Below the pieces are notes generated by a model. The model ran no database searches, had not been told where the DNA came from, and was given only the letters and a program-made list of their open reading frames with translations. The position numbers were made by a program, and so were the translations under genes. From contig BSYQ01000006.1 in assembly GCA_030272585.1 (NCBI GenBank), positions 3,683,001 through 3,747,000 on the forward strand: a stretch of 64,000 nt of DNA, given 5' to 3'. The first letter of the stretch is position 1. Each line of letters opens with the position of its first letter. This DNA comes from Bryopsis sp. KO-2023. Its lineage: Eukaryota; Chlorophyta; Ulvophyceae; Bryopsidales; Bryopsidaceae. Shown here piece after piece: positions 1 through 12,074 of this stretch.

Positions 1-1552
1 TACATAAAGGGGCAAGTTTCTGTCGTCTCTAGGCAGGCATTTCTTGTGCAGGGCAGCAATTCGTCCAGTCAATTCAATGCAGAGATATCAATGCAAGGTC
101 AATGGTAGATATAGATTGGTTGCCCACTCCCGTTAGTTATGCTCATGGAAAAAGATGTTAGGCTTCGGACGAGGGTCATCCTATTTTTGGAATTTGATTG
201 AAATTCGATGCTGGACTCACCCCTTCCAGTGAATGGGGGGGGGGGGGGCTTGCGACGGAGGGAAATTACAATGCAGGCTGATGTATGGAGAAGTTAGGCA
301 TAGAAAAAAAAACTGGGGTTGGGAAAAAAAAGGAAAGTATAAGAAGAGGTTCGGAAGTGATTTGATTGAAAGTGGTTTGCAGGATGGCACATGCATAATG
401 GCCAAATTTTGACTCCTGTCGGAATCGCACTTGCATCTTGACTGTGTCGTATCGAGCAGGGCAAAAAAAGAAAGTGAGAAAAAGTGATGGAAAAGAAAGG
501 TGTAGAACAATACTACTGACTCCGAAAGTCTTCGAACTGAAAGGTGGGGGTGGTTGGGTCGATTCTTTGATTGTTTGATGTGGCGATGTTAGGTTCGTTG
601 ATCGGTTGGGAAAGGCAACCAATTGTCATATGCCTCGGGGTTTATGTGCAAAAAATGATGTTTAGAGAACTCTTCTGTATGATATTCTCTAGGGGGTTGT
701 GCAGTGAATCCACACAGAATTCCGCTACCAGTACAAGTTTGATTCGCGGTTGGGAATTTAAAAAAGCGCCTGAATCAGTGCTTTTGGACATAAGTGGTGG
801 ATAGGCATACATACATATATATTTTTATAGGTTATCTATAGGTTTGTCCAGAACTGTTTTTGATTGTTTTGTTTCCAAACAATTTTGCACACAATGGTTT
901 GTTTGTAGTGCCCAGATCATCAAGCAACTGGAGTTACTGGAAAGAAACATGCTCTCTTACAGGTTTCTGCTGCTACAGGTTTTCTGTCTTAATGAAATCA
1001 GCCTGCACTATTCCCCTCCCTCAAATGTTAAGAACAGTTATTTCACCATGAAAAGGGAAGAAAAAAAACGAAACAAAACAAAACCCTTTCAGCAAACCCT
1101 CTCTAAGAACCGAAAAATGTAGAAACCCTGACCAAAAAAAGGGACAGGAAACAAAACCCCCCAAAAAAGAATGAAAATGAACTCAAAACGTAGAAACCCT
1201 GACCAAATTAGGGGATAGGAAAAGAAACCCTACAAAAAGTATGAAAATTAACTCAAAACTGTGACACAAAATCATTTTGTTATTTATTCTAACAATTCAG
1301 AGAGAGAGTGTCTTCTTACTTCAGAAGACTACCCCACACATGTCTGATTCTGACCCCACCTCAAAATTTGAACATTCAAAATGAACAATGCAATTTTTTC
1401 TTCTCAGAACATCTCCCGTTGCTGAAAGCACTTTATCCGATCGCACATGTGTTTTCGCGTCAGAATTTGTGCCCCTCCCCCAAAAAAACAAACAAACAAA
1501 CAAACTACCGCCCAAAGCATAATGCTATCGAATGGCACACTACAGGCAAGTT
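1..1552. other. Intergenic, no gene seen
   Basis: I see no convincing exon here; the open frames are short and low-complexity. The stretch holds a run of about 14 G near 235-248. It also holds a tandem duplication of about 71 bp (units starting near 1119 and 1190, each beginning with GTAGAAACCCTGACC). The last part would be the 3' side of the minus-strand methyltransferase gene that ends at 1553. Confidence 0.5.
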
Positions 1553-3515
1553 TTAATTGTTATTTGATCTCACAGTGCCCTCTTGAGGCTCCGTCAATGG
1601 GACGTATCTCACACTCATGAGAGTTTCTGTGTAAACCGCTCCATCAGGGTCCTTATCCACACAGATCAATTCCTGAAGGAAGCACCCAAAATAGGCACCT
1701 TCAGCTCTCTTCCCCCTCCATCAACCCCAACAACAAAAGGCAAAAAAAAACAAATGCCCACACGACGATGTTGAAAATATTCATACATGATAAAAAAATT
1801 CCGAAAAACTGAATTCAGATAGACCAAGGTGTGTGCAAAAGATCCACATAAAAATCTTGTGCAACACCTTGAAATGCTGGTGAATGAACAGGTGAATTGA
1901 TAGATCAGCAGGCCTTTTGCATCATCCAAGTATCTTTTTGAGTTTCGAGTTTTGAGTTTTGCTTCGGACCTGGTAAACATCTCTTGGGCCCACAGGTATG
2001 ATCATCCTTCCACCTGGTTTCAATTTGTTCACCAATACTTCAGGAAGGGATTTCGCTGCAGCCCCGACATGGATGGCGTCGAACAAACCCCACTCATCCA
2101 GCATTCCTGAATAACATAAATAAATAAATAAATAAATAAATAAACCTTTCCATCTTTTTTATTTCCCGGATCAAAATCCAAATGAAATCCCTATCTTGTC
2201 ATTAAACTCCAGGGACATCATGCCAAAGTATCTAACTCAAAAAAAGCAACGCATCCTTTCAATTCCCCACCCCAAAAAAAAAAAAAAAAAATCGTCAGGA
2301 AAAGGAGATCAAACCACATCAAGGTAACCTGCTTGAGACAGGAAAAACAAACCAAAAAAATGTAAAGGAGGGCAGTTTAGCTTCTTGCCTGACAAGACAT
2401 TCCCTGCAACGATCGTAACGACAGGGTTTTCGCCTTCCAGCAGCTCAGGGTTGCTTTTCCTGATGTTGGATATCGATTTCCTTGCCAGCTCAGGGTGCTT
2501 TTCGACGCCCAAAATAGAGCCCTCTTGCCCAACCATCAAACCCATGCAAGCCGATAGATACCCAGAACCTATAAAAAAAATATCAAAATTGCAGCATGTT
2601 AGAGAATGGCCATAGTGGTCAAAAAAGTGGCAAACCCACACCAGTAGGCATCAAAAGAAAGAAAAAAAAAACCAAAAAAAAACCAGTGTTGTTACTTCGA
2701 TGGTCATCCAAGGCAACCGCTATGTATTGCATACTGTCTCCAACAATCAGTCCCGATTTAATTAATTATCAATATTGCGATTCGCTTTGTGGTCAGAATT
2801 TGCTAATTCTCGTTGAATCATCCATACAAGAAAGAGTAATGAAGTGTGATGAAGTTACACTTCTCAGTATACCTTGTCAAAATCCTTGTGCAGATTTTTT
2901 TTTCACACCCCCACCCACCTGATCCTACATCCAGCACTCTCGCCCCCCGGAACAAATAATGTCTCAGAATATCGAGGCACGTTGCATGCATGTGGGGGGC
3001 AGAAATGGTTTCTCCATACCCGATGGGCAACGGCATATCCTGCTCTCAGCCCGTCCAAGAAAAGCATGCCAATCAATTCACTGACGAAAAAGCCATCAGG
3101 AGTCTGACCAATGCGAGGTGCAATTTTTGCCTCACAGGGAAACCTACATGTTCTTTCAATTACTAATAAGTTTAAACTGTGGTGTTCAGTTAAATTTTTG
3201 GGAGATGATTTTTTTTTTCAGCTGTTGAAGTTGTCATGTGTTCATTATAGCACGTGATAAATAATAGATAATGCCCTTGACCAGCCAGCGCAGGTGCCAA
3301 ATTTGAAAGAATTGAATTCCAAGCACGATCCCTTGATGGACAAGAAAAGCGTCCGCCAGAAACTATACCTGGTACACTATGCACTTTGGCAGGGAGCGCT
3401 GAAGGAAGTGCTGCCGATCCACCGCGAGCAAAGCGCGCTCGACGCGAGGGCACTCGATGCGTCCATAGTCCTTCAAGTGTTCCACCAACGATGCCTGACT
3501 GCGGCTCTCATCCAT
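1553..3515 (-). CDS. PCMT: Protein-L-isoaspartate O-methyltransferase, 5 exons
   Basis: This enzyme uses S-adenosylmethionine to methylate L-isoaspartyl residues in aged proteins and so starts their repair, mainly in the cytosol. Exons on the minus strand are 3515-3369, 3039-2919, 2568-2389, 2106-1970 and 1672-1553. They join in phase to 705 nt, or 234 aa, close to the family's usual 210-240. Visible motifs: [11 protein letters not shown] near the N-terminus, [17 protein letters not shown] (about residues 52-68), the SAM-binding motif VLDVGSGSGYL (about 84-94), [21 protein letters not shown] and the C-terminal [10 protein letters not shown] chose the ATG at 3515 because the frame upstream has no ATG before a stop and this start aligns with the family. 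The join from exon 3 to exon 4 needs a GC donor (CAG|GCAAGA); with it both phase and family length close exactly. The gene looks intact. A CpG-rich stretch lies upstream. Confidence 0.93.
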
Positions 3516-4535
3516 AGAGTCGCACAGGATTTCAGTTACAGAGATCCCCTCGTCGCTCGCTTGAGCCGCGACTGCAGCAGCGACAAACACGCACGCAACT
3601 TTCCATCAGCGCAACAGTTTACAGATCAACTTCGGGTATCGAAAAGTCCGCTCAAACGAAATCGCAACACAAACTCTATGCAGCGTTCCCAACGTTCGCT
3701 TCAGAATCGTATCCGCAGGAGCAGATCACGCCACGAGCGATCGAAACCCCAAGCATGAATGACGTTCTTACCCTTCCAACACAAAAGCGAGGCCCCAATC
3801 GCCAGGCCCCACAAGAAAAACTCTCTTCGCGCCGCAGGAAGCGAACACGAGTCGAGTCCACCGAGACGGACTCTACGCTTGTCGCCCGTGAAAGATGCGA
3901 ATCGTCTATTTCGGAACGGAAACCCGAAACCTTGCGCAACGCCAGAGGTGACCTTCCGGTCGCAGAGCCGCCAGGAGTCACTACTCATCAACGACAGTAA
4001 CAAACGCCAGGAAACGTACTGGGAATAAACGCTGTTATCTTCGTTCGAAACTCAGTCACAGGTTTCACCTCCCAATCGTTCAAGATGCAACTGTAGTTAA
4101 AGAGGGGGGAGGTCCCTGTTCAATCTGGCATTGTGGGCGGACGCCATGCCTAGTCAGTGCCAGCAACTGGAATGGCAGTCGCCGTCGCTGAATTTGTCAT
4201 ATTCAGGGTGGGACAGGGCCAGGAGCGAGAAGCACACCACTGGTAGACTTGTGTCGGTTTCGGGGACGCCACCGTCGGACTGGGGGACAGCGCGGGGACA
4301 GGATTCGTGGATGGGACGGCTCGGCGGACAAAATCTGTCCCCGAATCCTCGTCAAGCAGCGCGATGGGAAATTGACATCGCCCATGTCGGTCATCCAGGG
4401 AGCCGCGGATCCGACGCGACCACCCACGAATCCTGGACCGCATATCCTTGCCCCTCAAAGCGCGAGGGGCAGTGGTCCTCGTCTTGGAAGCGAAGGAAAA
4501 AAAGGAAAGGAAGCTAAGAAAGCCAAGGATTCGAC
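3516..4535. promoter_or_regulatory. CpG-rich putative bidirectional promoter region
   Basis: The interval between the minus-strand PCMT start and the plus-strand candidate start at 4536 is much richer in CG than the flanks. It has open frames in several phases, as GC-rich DNA often does. Similar CpG-rich stretches precede the POL5 and PI4K-gamma starts, so a promoter/5' UTR role for both divergent genes is likely. No TATA box or named site was recognised. Confidence 0.35.
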
Positions 4536-4737
4536 ATGGAGCAGACGAGAGCGAGCGACGAGCAGGGAAGAGGGACGGTGGATCTCAAGGAGGAGGAACA
4601 AAGCGCGAGGGGGAGTGATCCTCTTCCAGGAAGCGAAGGAAGAGAAAAAGAAGGGATCGCCATGGAGGAGCAGACGAGAGCGGGCGACGAGCAGGAAAGA
4701 GCGACTGTGGATCTCAGGGAGGAGGAACAACAAAGTG
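4536..4737 (+). CDS. Candidate first exon, acidic/charged, unknown
   Basis: An ATG at 4536 opens a frame of 67 codons that ends in an almost ideal donor (GTG|GTGAGT). The peptide is Glu/Arg-rich and contains an internal duplication: the segment from MEQTRASDEQ to VDLKEEEQ recurs as MEEQTRAGDEQ to VDLREEEQ, encoded by a DNA tandem repeat of roughly 130 bp. Alternative frames are also open because the DNA is purine-rich, so coding status rests mainly on the ATG and the donor. It could be the 5' exon of the plus-strand gene remnants that follow. No joining exon of matching phase was found, so the link is not shown. Confidence 0.3.
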
Positions 4738-5500
4738 GTGAGTAATCGTTACTATTCGTGGATTTTTCGGGAAGGGAGAGAAAAGGTAGGCAGGGATAGG
4801 CGGAGAGGCAGGGAAAGGTCGACGAAAGGAGGAGGAGACGGTGGATCTCGTGGAGCTCTGTTCTGGAGCTACAAGGTGTGTTGTCGTATGATACTGGCGT
4901 TCGTGTGCTGGCAGTTCGAAACCTTGTCTTAGAGGGAGTTTCTGTTTGGTGTGTTTTAGAGGAGGATTCCGCTGTCGGGTGCTTGCGATCGCAGGGTGCG
5001 CCGCTGCAGCGGATTGTCCCGCCAGTGAAGCTGGCTAAGAGGATAGTGTTGGTGGCTCTGTTCTGGAGCCCAGCCTTTTATGAGGCGTCGTCGCGAGGTT
5101 TGGAGGGTGGCTTTAAAAGAGGTGCCTCCACAGGAGCTATCGCTGTCGAAGGTGTGCTTTTGACGCACTTCGCGATACCTGACCAAGAAAATTCGGTTCG
5201 AATGTGGAACGCCTTGTGGTACGGAGCATCCGCTCGGCGACGTCTGTTGTTTTTTATTGTATAGAAAAGGTTGTGCTGCTGCTGCTTCGTCGTTTCGTAT
5301 CCAACGACGACTGGGAATTAGGCGAAGCTGAAGCCGGTTGTGAGGTGCCCTGTCGAACCCAGCGAGTGTTGTGGGGTGATACTGGCGTTCGCGTGCTGGT
5401 AGGTCGAAATTGCTTCCCTGCTGGAGATTAGCACATGGAGATTCCTAGTCCAAACAGATGTGAATTGCTGGCCTGTGCTGTAGGATTTCTAATTTGCCAG

Positions 5501-7742
5501 ATGAGGACCTGGATTCCAGTGACAGAGCTCTCATGATGAACGAGGTGATACCTTGGCTGTAGAGATTGGAGTTACTTAGCGCAGGAGTGGAGAACAACAA
5601 AAAGGCTGCCAGCGCCGATCTCATGGATAGATTCCTCAACGAATTCGTGGCAGACATTGCGAAGCAAAGATCATCATTCCCAGGTTGGTTTCTTTTTGGA
5701 GTGCCACCCTTGCGGGGAGAAAATGAAGGCTCTGAAATCGGTGGAGGGTGTACATGTGTTTCTCTTAAAAACGGGCATCTGTTGTGTGTTTTGTGCTAAA
5801 TGATGAGGTGCGACGCCTGTCAACTATTGAGTCTGTTTTGGTGTGCTGATAACTTAGTCATTGTACATGTTCTGTCAACTTTTCAGTGCAATCGAGGGGA
5901 GCTTAAAAGATAAGCACATCAAGGATTCAATCAAACCCATGGGCTGGCTAGCCTAAACCACCACCAAATCCAAAACAACCAAATGACCAAACAAATAAAA
6001 ACATCACCACCACAACCTCCACCACAGCCACCACCGCCACCACAACCACAAGCACCACAACCACAAGCACCACAACCACAAGCACCACCACCGAATGCCT
6101 ACAATGGAAAGAAGTTTTCTCAACACCATTAATTTTTAACTTTTGAAGGTTTGTTTTTTCCCTTTTTTTCATGTGCTGGAGCTGACTACGATACCAGTTT
6201 TTTGACGCCATGATGATGCACATCGCCCCAGAGAATTGCATCAGGAGAGAGTCCCTCACCACACTCATGCAAAGGTGGAGGCTGCTGAAGTCCATGGAGG
6301 GAGAGGTGGTGTGCCTCATTGTTTTGGTAGACTTTTTTTGTTTGTAATGTGGGGTTGGAGGGCTAACATTCAGTGTATTTCGTCCGGATTCATGCATTCA
6401 GATGATACAAAGCAATCCAAGGAAAAACTCAGGGAGGTTCTATAAGTGGAGTTGGAAATGGTGGTGCAGTCTTTGTGCCACAGGTCGACCTTGCAACTAA
6501 TTTGCATCTGATGGAGGTAGTTATGCAGTTTGCCACTGCTGAGTCTGCTGCAAGTGCCAAACAAGCAGCGTTTACTGAGGCATCAAGAGAGTAAAGTCAT
6601 GACATGGACACTGAAAAGGTCAGCATGACATAAAAAAGCATAACACTCTCAGCTTTCAATGTGTCTTCATTGAGGTCTTGGTCAACGTAATACTCTAGAT
6701 CTGGCTTATATAAATTGATTCAACCCCATTGCCTTACTATTGCCCACAGTTTTTCCTACTTGTTTTTCTCATGGAGATTCTTTTTTCCTGAATACAGGGG
6801 ATGGAAGTGCTGGGACAGTTTGCATCTTTTCAAGGTTCGTGTTGTTCTCATGTCATATACATACAGGACTCCTTTGTGGTTTTTTGAACCACAAATTTTT
6901 CAGAATATTTGTTGCAACATTCTAAGATTTGGTTCGCAAAATTGAAGGGTCTTCTTTTGGTTTGATAATTCCAGAGGGAGATGAAGTCATTGCAGAGTGA
7001 TTGCAAGGGTGATGCTACGTCCACCACAGAGGAGTTCATCACGAAAGCAGGAGATACCTGTGGTGGGGTTGCTCAGTTACGAGGAGGGAGCTGGACCCAG
7101 CGATGAGGTGAGGGTGCTTGCACCCGAACCTGATGCTGAGGGTAGTGATGTGGAAGGTTCAGAAGCACCTGCACTTGAGCCCGACGTATGTGGGTATGTG
7201 GAGATATGTGGGTTTTCTGGAAAATATGAGCAAAAATATGATATTACGCCCCACCTGATTATGCCCCACCTGATTGGTCAAAGGAGATGCAGACAGAAGA
7301 TCCCGCTCTTGTTTTCCATTGAAGGCGATTCTCAACTTCGAAGTGGGAAACAGACCTTAATCAAGTATTCTGATGGGTTTGTGGGGACCCACCAGGTGCC
7401 TTCATTGAGCCCTTCCACTGAGGGAGAGCAAGCAGAGATTGAAGATGCCGCACCTGATGTTGCCTTGCTTGCTGAAGATACGGACAGTAGTCCCGAACCA
7501 GAGGAAGAGAAAGGCGTGACATTGATAACGGAAGATCAGGAGTTCAGCCCAGACCACGAACGGGTAGAAGAGGAGGCCACTCTCATTGCTTGCTTGATGT
7601 ATCAAGTATTGTTTTCCTGATATATTTTTTCTGGTCTCATGTGGTGCAGGTAAAACACAAGGAGGTGGTCTCATTGATGACTGCTGTGGTCAGAGAGGAG
7701 TATCTCCCAGGAAAAGTCAAACGGCAGCTCATAAGCCTTCAG
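5501..7742 (+). pseudogene. Exons of an unidentified, apparently degenerate gene
   Basis: Several exon-like blocks with splice borders lie here. They are 5501-5693 (PDEDLDSSDRALMM, then LLSAGVENNKKAAS and LMDRFLNEFVADIAKQ), 6484-6590 (VDLATNLHLMEVVMQF, then ATAESAASAKQAAF), an acidic stretch around 7020-7600 rich in Glu/Asp/Pro, and 7650-7742 (VKHKEVVSLMTAVVREEYL). The first block has an in-frame TAG at 5560-5562 between otherwise continuous helical sequence, which points to a broken gene. The order and spacing fit one large helical-repeat gene continuing into the TOR-like segment to the right. I do not recognise these blocks with confidence. They could be the N-terminal part of a TOR homologue, or another HEAT protein. 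Confidence 0.35.
6002..6095. repeat. (CCACCA/CCACAA)n microsatellite
   Basis: A pyrimidine-rich trinucleotide/hexanucleotide tract of CCACCA and CCACAA units runs for about 90 bp. On the minus strand it reads as a Val-rich frame, which I take as a repeat artefact and not protein. Confidence 0.85.
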
Positions 7743-7914
7743 GTTGGGTTCTCCCAATATTAATGCTAAGGAACAAATGTCTGATAGAAGGATAGATCTC
7801 TTTTTGAAAACTCGGCAAGCTTATGTATGATATCGGTGCAGTTGCCTAGACATGCACATTAGATAATGTGGCTGGTCCATGTCGATCGTAGTTTATTGGA
7901 CATGTCGCGTGCAG

Positions 7915-8878
7915 GGAAAAATTGATAGAGGCGAAGCTGACAGCGCTGGAGGTTCTGAGGACACTTGACTTTGGGCGTTGCAGTCTGATTGACTTCGTGA
8001 AGAAGCACGTGCTGCCTTTAACGAGGAAGCATTGCTGCCCCTGTAGTGGCTGCTGGTCTTGACTCTCATTATCAGCCGCGATGTGGAGCAAAGGGGAGGT
8101 ATTCTAGAATGTGTGTTTGTGCGAACGCTGATAAATGGATGAGTTTCCTAATTGTAATTGAGGTTTTTGAGCTTATAGGAGAGGGCGTTGCGTGTGCATG
8201 CTTGTGAGCTGACATTATTCTCCTGTTGATTAGCAGAAATGCTCTCTGCAGATCATTGTGCGCATGGGATTGTGCTGAAGGTGGTGCAGGCCGGAATAAC
8301 AGATTGGAGAAACGAGTGGCAATAGACACCATGAGGCTGGTGAGAGACATGCCATCTTGCACAAAATCCTGGAGATGGATATTTCAGCTCAGGGCGGAGG
8401 TCATCAGCCCGATGCTGAAGACTATTCTGAATCACCTTCTTCTCCAATTGTAAATGAGTTCAGAATATGAACATAAAGAAGGTAGGGATGATCTACAGAG
8501 GCAGGCTGAAAATTTCCATCGGTGTTACCGCTTTAAGAAAATTTGGCACAAATTGCTGTAGCAAAGGCATAGTGGAGAATTTGCAAAGTTTGGGGGTATG
8601 TTCTGCAGTGTGTGCAAGAAAGCTTGGGTTGTTGCTGGAACCCGCTCCACGTGATTCTGCCCAACATTGACAAAATCTGCGGTAATCAAGGTAATCAAGG
8701 CGTCGGAGGCCTGGTACCGTGGTGGATCGTATCTACCACTGGAAACTTCACCATGCCGTACCACGATTTCCCGTGGCTGCTGGCTGACCTGCTGACAATG
8801 CTCAAAGGTTCTATGTTCAGAAGGTGGTTGTTCAAAAGGTGGGTGCTGGTTGTTTCCACACGTGTTCTCAATTGCTCA
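7915..8878 (+). pseudogene. TOR-like HEAT-repeat segment, frame-broken
   Basis: Three blocks resemble the HEAT region of TOR kinases. The block at 7915-8038 (EKLIEAKLTALEVLRTLDF) resembles a HEAT helix pair. The block around 8300-8450 (DTMRLVRDMPSC, then EVISPMLKTILNHLLLQL) resembles the family pattern LLGxLIxxC...LIxPYxxPI. The block around 8700-8820 reads VSTTGNFTMPYHDFPWLLAD followed by LLTMLKG, matching the TOR pattern STGYxxxPYxxYPxLLxxLL. After LLTMLKG the homologous reading (QKVVVQKVG, like RREVLKVLG) is in another frame, so the segment seems frameshifted. No kinase domain is present in the window. The family assignment is from remembered patterns and needs a profile search. Another large HEAT protein is possible. 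Confidence 0.35.
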
Positions 8879-9149
8879 TGAAAAGTGAATCCTTGGTAAG
8901 ATTTTGCTAGAATTTGGCAGAACCTTCATCCATCAACTCTTGTGTGCAGTGTGCGTTGTAGCTTTGAATTGCTATAAACTCAGACTGGATGGGGATGGAG
9001 TGCGACATGCTTGGGACATTGCACACGGATACACTTGCGACGATTGAGGCCCTCACTTGCAGCAGTTTAGAAGCCCATTGATAGGGAGTGGCTTGCATGG
9101 ATGTGGTAAGACAACCGCAATCACAGACATCACTATCATGAACATTCCA

Positions 9150-9345
9150 ATCTCCATTCAATCAACCCACCACCCCCAGCCAGAAAGTAGGAAAAGAAAA
9201 GAGAAACAAAAAAAGAAAGGAACAGGAAGAAGAAAGCCTACCAACCACCTCATTCAACCAACCCACCACCCACAGCCAGCAACAAAGAATAGAACCCTCC
9301 ACCCATGTCATTCAACCAACCCACCACCCACAGCTCGCAACAAAG
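9150..9345. repeat. Short tandem repeat, CAACCCACCACCCACAG type
   Basis: Three imperfect copies of a unit containing ATTCAACCAACCCACCACC followed by CACAGC and an A-rich tail occur between 9155 and 9345. They are non-coding and resemble the larger minisatellite at 10.07 kb. Confidence 0.7.
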
Positions 9346-9356
9346 AATAGAAAAAA

Positions 9357-9850
9357 AAAGGCATGGTTTTCTTTGCAGGCTTGCATGCCTGTTGCTCAAT
9401 CCCGAGAAGAGCTGGGGCCCTGCCATCTGGAAGTGTCTCAAGTTGTTGTCAGGTGTGTAACTGACCTAGTGATCCAATCAGTGGTAGGAATTTGCCTCCC
9501 ACCCTTTTTGGATTTTTCTGTTGTTTTTTTTCTTCTCAGAGTCTCTACTCGGAGCCCAATCTTTCCTCGACGATCAGCAGGATGTCCAGCAATTTAAACA
9601 GCCTGTCACTGCTCTTCTGCACCACCAGGAAAGTCTTGGCTGGGCCAGAAGGGGTGCTTTCCAGAGCTCCAGCCACCGCCGGCGTATTGGATTTGAAGGT
9701 CCCTCGACAATGTGATGCTGGGCTCTCTCCGCCAATTGATTTCCTCTTCCCTTGAGGAAACCTTTGGTGAGCTTTTGGTTGTTTGTCTTTCTTTGAACAG
9801 ACTTTGCCATGATGGGGTCTGGTTGATCGACCATCCAATCAATCTTGATT
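9357..9850. other. Exon-like blocks on both strands, unassigned
   Basis: On the plus strand a block after an AG acceptor near 9378, ending at a GTAGGA donor near 9480, stays open (ending SQVVVRCVTDLVIQSV). On the minus strand 9850-9545 is open and contains AKTFLVVQKSSDRLFKLLDI, which also looks protein-like. Both cannot be read with confidence. The first could be a 3' exon of the degenerate plus-strand gene. Confidence 0.2.
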
Positions 9851-10065
9851 TGCACAAACGGCAGAGTTTATTGGTACTGATTGACTTTTGACTGAATGTC
9901 TTTTTCCTTACCTATTTCCCAGAGTCCTTCCCTTCCCCCGCTGGGTCTAACTCCTCCACATCGCCAACAAGCGATCGATTTGAATCGAAGATGCTATCCT
10001 AGGATGACCTGGGAGTGAACCTAATCAGGTAGTTCCTTTCCCCTTGTGTTGAACGCACCCCAAAG

Positions 10066-10300
10066 TCGGTGCACTCAACCCACCCACTCAAGCCAACCCA
10101 CCCCACCATACCCACCTCACTCAACCCGCCTCATGCCAACCCAACCCACCATGCCCACCTCACTCAACCCACCTCAAGCCAACCCAACCCACCATGCCCA
10201 CCTCACTCAACCCACCCACTCAAGCCAACCCAACCCACCATACCCACCTCAGCCAGTCCAGACCACCATACCTACACACCATACGTCAGCCAGCCCACCT
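10066..10300. repeat. C-rich minisatellite (CTCAACCCACC units)
   Basis: Repeated units of CTCACTCAACCCACC and AAGCCAACCCAACCCACCAT, about 35-50 bp long, give Thr/His/Pro-rich open frames in all three plus frames. This is a hallmark of a repeat and not of a gene. Confidence 0.85.
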
Positions 10301-11241
10301 CTTTCACAATTTGAAAACAAGTCCCAGAAAGGGTATTAACGTTTGTGTTTTGTGTGTGAGAGAGAGAGACAGAAGTGCTGATGATTGATCAAACAAAAAC
10401 ATGCTCCTAGGACGAGGGTGTTTGACGGGGTTGCATGGGACTTAGAAGGCACCCTGGTGGGGTATAAATCAGGGGACACGTTTGTGTTTAGGGGTTTTGT
10501 TTGGGGTGCTCATGTAAAATATTGGGTGTGATCAGTAGTTTGAGTGTAAAATATGAGTCTGAAATACTTGATTGCTAAGTGGGTCATTTAGCATTACACT
10601 CCCCAACAAAGGATGTTGAAAACCAGCACATGTCGGGGGGTCGATAACGGCTGTGGGGCAGATGAGGCATTATCGATAACGGGTCGCCGTCACGTCACAT
10701 TGCCGCCGTCCGCCCGCGAGGCGTTATCGACCCCTTTTCCTTGCATCCAAGGGGGGGTCACATTGTCGCGTCGTACGAGGCGATTTCAACGCGCGACCGA
10801 CCCGATATAAGGCGTTCCTCTCCACCGACCCACCCCTGCCTGCGCACGCGCGTTCTCGGCGTCTCGGCGTCTCGTTGTCTCGTCCCCCGTGTACTGGCGC
10901 AGCGCGAGGACCACGGCTCCGAGAGTGATGAGCGAGGCGTTGGGATCGGCTGGGGCGTTCTGTGGCGTGGAGTGGGTTGGGGATCAAAGGTGTGTTTGGC
11001 GCAGGGAACGCAAGGGCAGGTGATCGTGACGAACCCAGCCCAAAGGGCGTTGTGCAGGGAACGCCAAGGGAACACGAGCGTCTGTTGAAACTTCGTGTTT
11101 CCTTATTTTTTAGGGGGAGGGGTGGGTGGTAGAGAGGGTCTGAAATCCTGGGCAGTCCTCTCATTCATTGTTTCTGTTGCTGTCTTTTTTATTGCTGTTG
11201 TTGGTGTTCCTGTGTTCCTGTTATTGTTTCTGTTGTATAAG
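10301..11241. other. Gene-free DNA with a CpG-rich block
   Basis: No gene seen. From about 10,620 to 11,090 the DNA is strongly CG-rich. It carries repeated GTTATCG/CGATAAC words, which also occur at 15,385-15,440 on the other side of the satellite. The two blocks may be related or may be promoters of unseen transcripts. Confidence 0.4.
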
Positions 11242-11435
11242 TGGAGAAATTCCCTTTGGGAAAATCAGATTTTTTCTTGGATGCCCATAAGTCTCACCCC
11301 AGGCAGTGTTTTCTTTCACAACTTGAATGATGTGTTTGGCACATTCCAACATCTCAGTGTTCCAAAAATCAAGCCAAAAAATTGTATATGTGGGCTGCCA
11401 CGTCGGATTTCAGTTTGGTGGGGAAATTCCCTTTA

Positions 11436-12074
11436 TGTAACGACTCTGCCCTGCAGATCGCTTTTTCTGCTTCAATACACTGAAGACTGCGACCCTGCCG
11501 GTCTGCCAGTCTGAACTGCCGTTCTATTGAACGACCATGGGAGAGACACTTGAACCTAGCAAGGTTCAAGGACGAGATCAGGTTCCAAACTAAGGTTACA
11601 AGAATGTCCAAGCCCCCACAACTTATACCGTTTCTGCCAACCCTGATCCAAACTGATCCTAAGCCATAACATCAGTCTGCATCAGTATTGCAGACCATCA
11701 AACTGCCAAGTCCCTTTCAGTCCCCTTTCATTCATGCAGCTCAGTCCACTTGCAGGGTACTGCGCGGTCCTGAGTCTGCCACCTAAGACCTTCTAGAACT
11801 TTGTGCCTGCCAGCTCTGCAGCCCACGTTCTGCAGCGCTGCCAGCACCTGCCTGTCGTCAGCAACCTGTCAGCCCGACTACTCTGCCACTTCGTCAGTCT
11901 GCCAATCTGCTGACTACCAGTCTATCAGTCTGCAGGTCTAAAGGACCTGAGCCATTCCTGCTTCTGCCGAATCATAGCAGTCAACCTGCAGCCTAATCTG
12001 TCAGCCCAATCACTGCCAGTTCTGCAAGCCTGCAGGTCTGCCTGAATCGCCTTTGATTCTGCCGAATCCTTACA
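11436..12074. mobile_element. Solo LTR, 639 bp, with 5-bp target duplication
   Basis: The insertion starts TGTAACGACTC and ends GAATCCTTACA, giving the TG...CA ends and the TGTAA/TTACA inverted pair typical of LTRs. It is flanked on both sides by CTTTA (11431-11435 and 12075-12079). The empty site CCCTTTAGG is seen in neighbouring monomers. The monomer-to-monomer distance across it is 822 bp, equal to 178 + 639 + 5. There is no internal coding region, so it is a solo LTR left by recombination, or a short TRIM-like element. The TGTAACG start is common in Ty3/Gypsy LTRs, but the family is not proven. Confidence 0.85.

Noticed and set aside
1110..1260. Telomere-like CCCTAA words
   Set aside because: The words are GAAACCCTGACC within a 71-bp duplication and do not form hexamer tracts.
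9545..9855. Minus-strand gene of about 95 codons
   Set aside because: Three overlapping frames are open and only part looks protein-like; no start or partner exon could be fixed. It is kept as an unassigned block.
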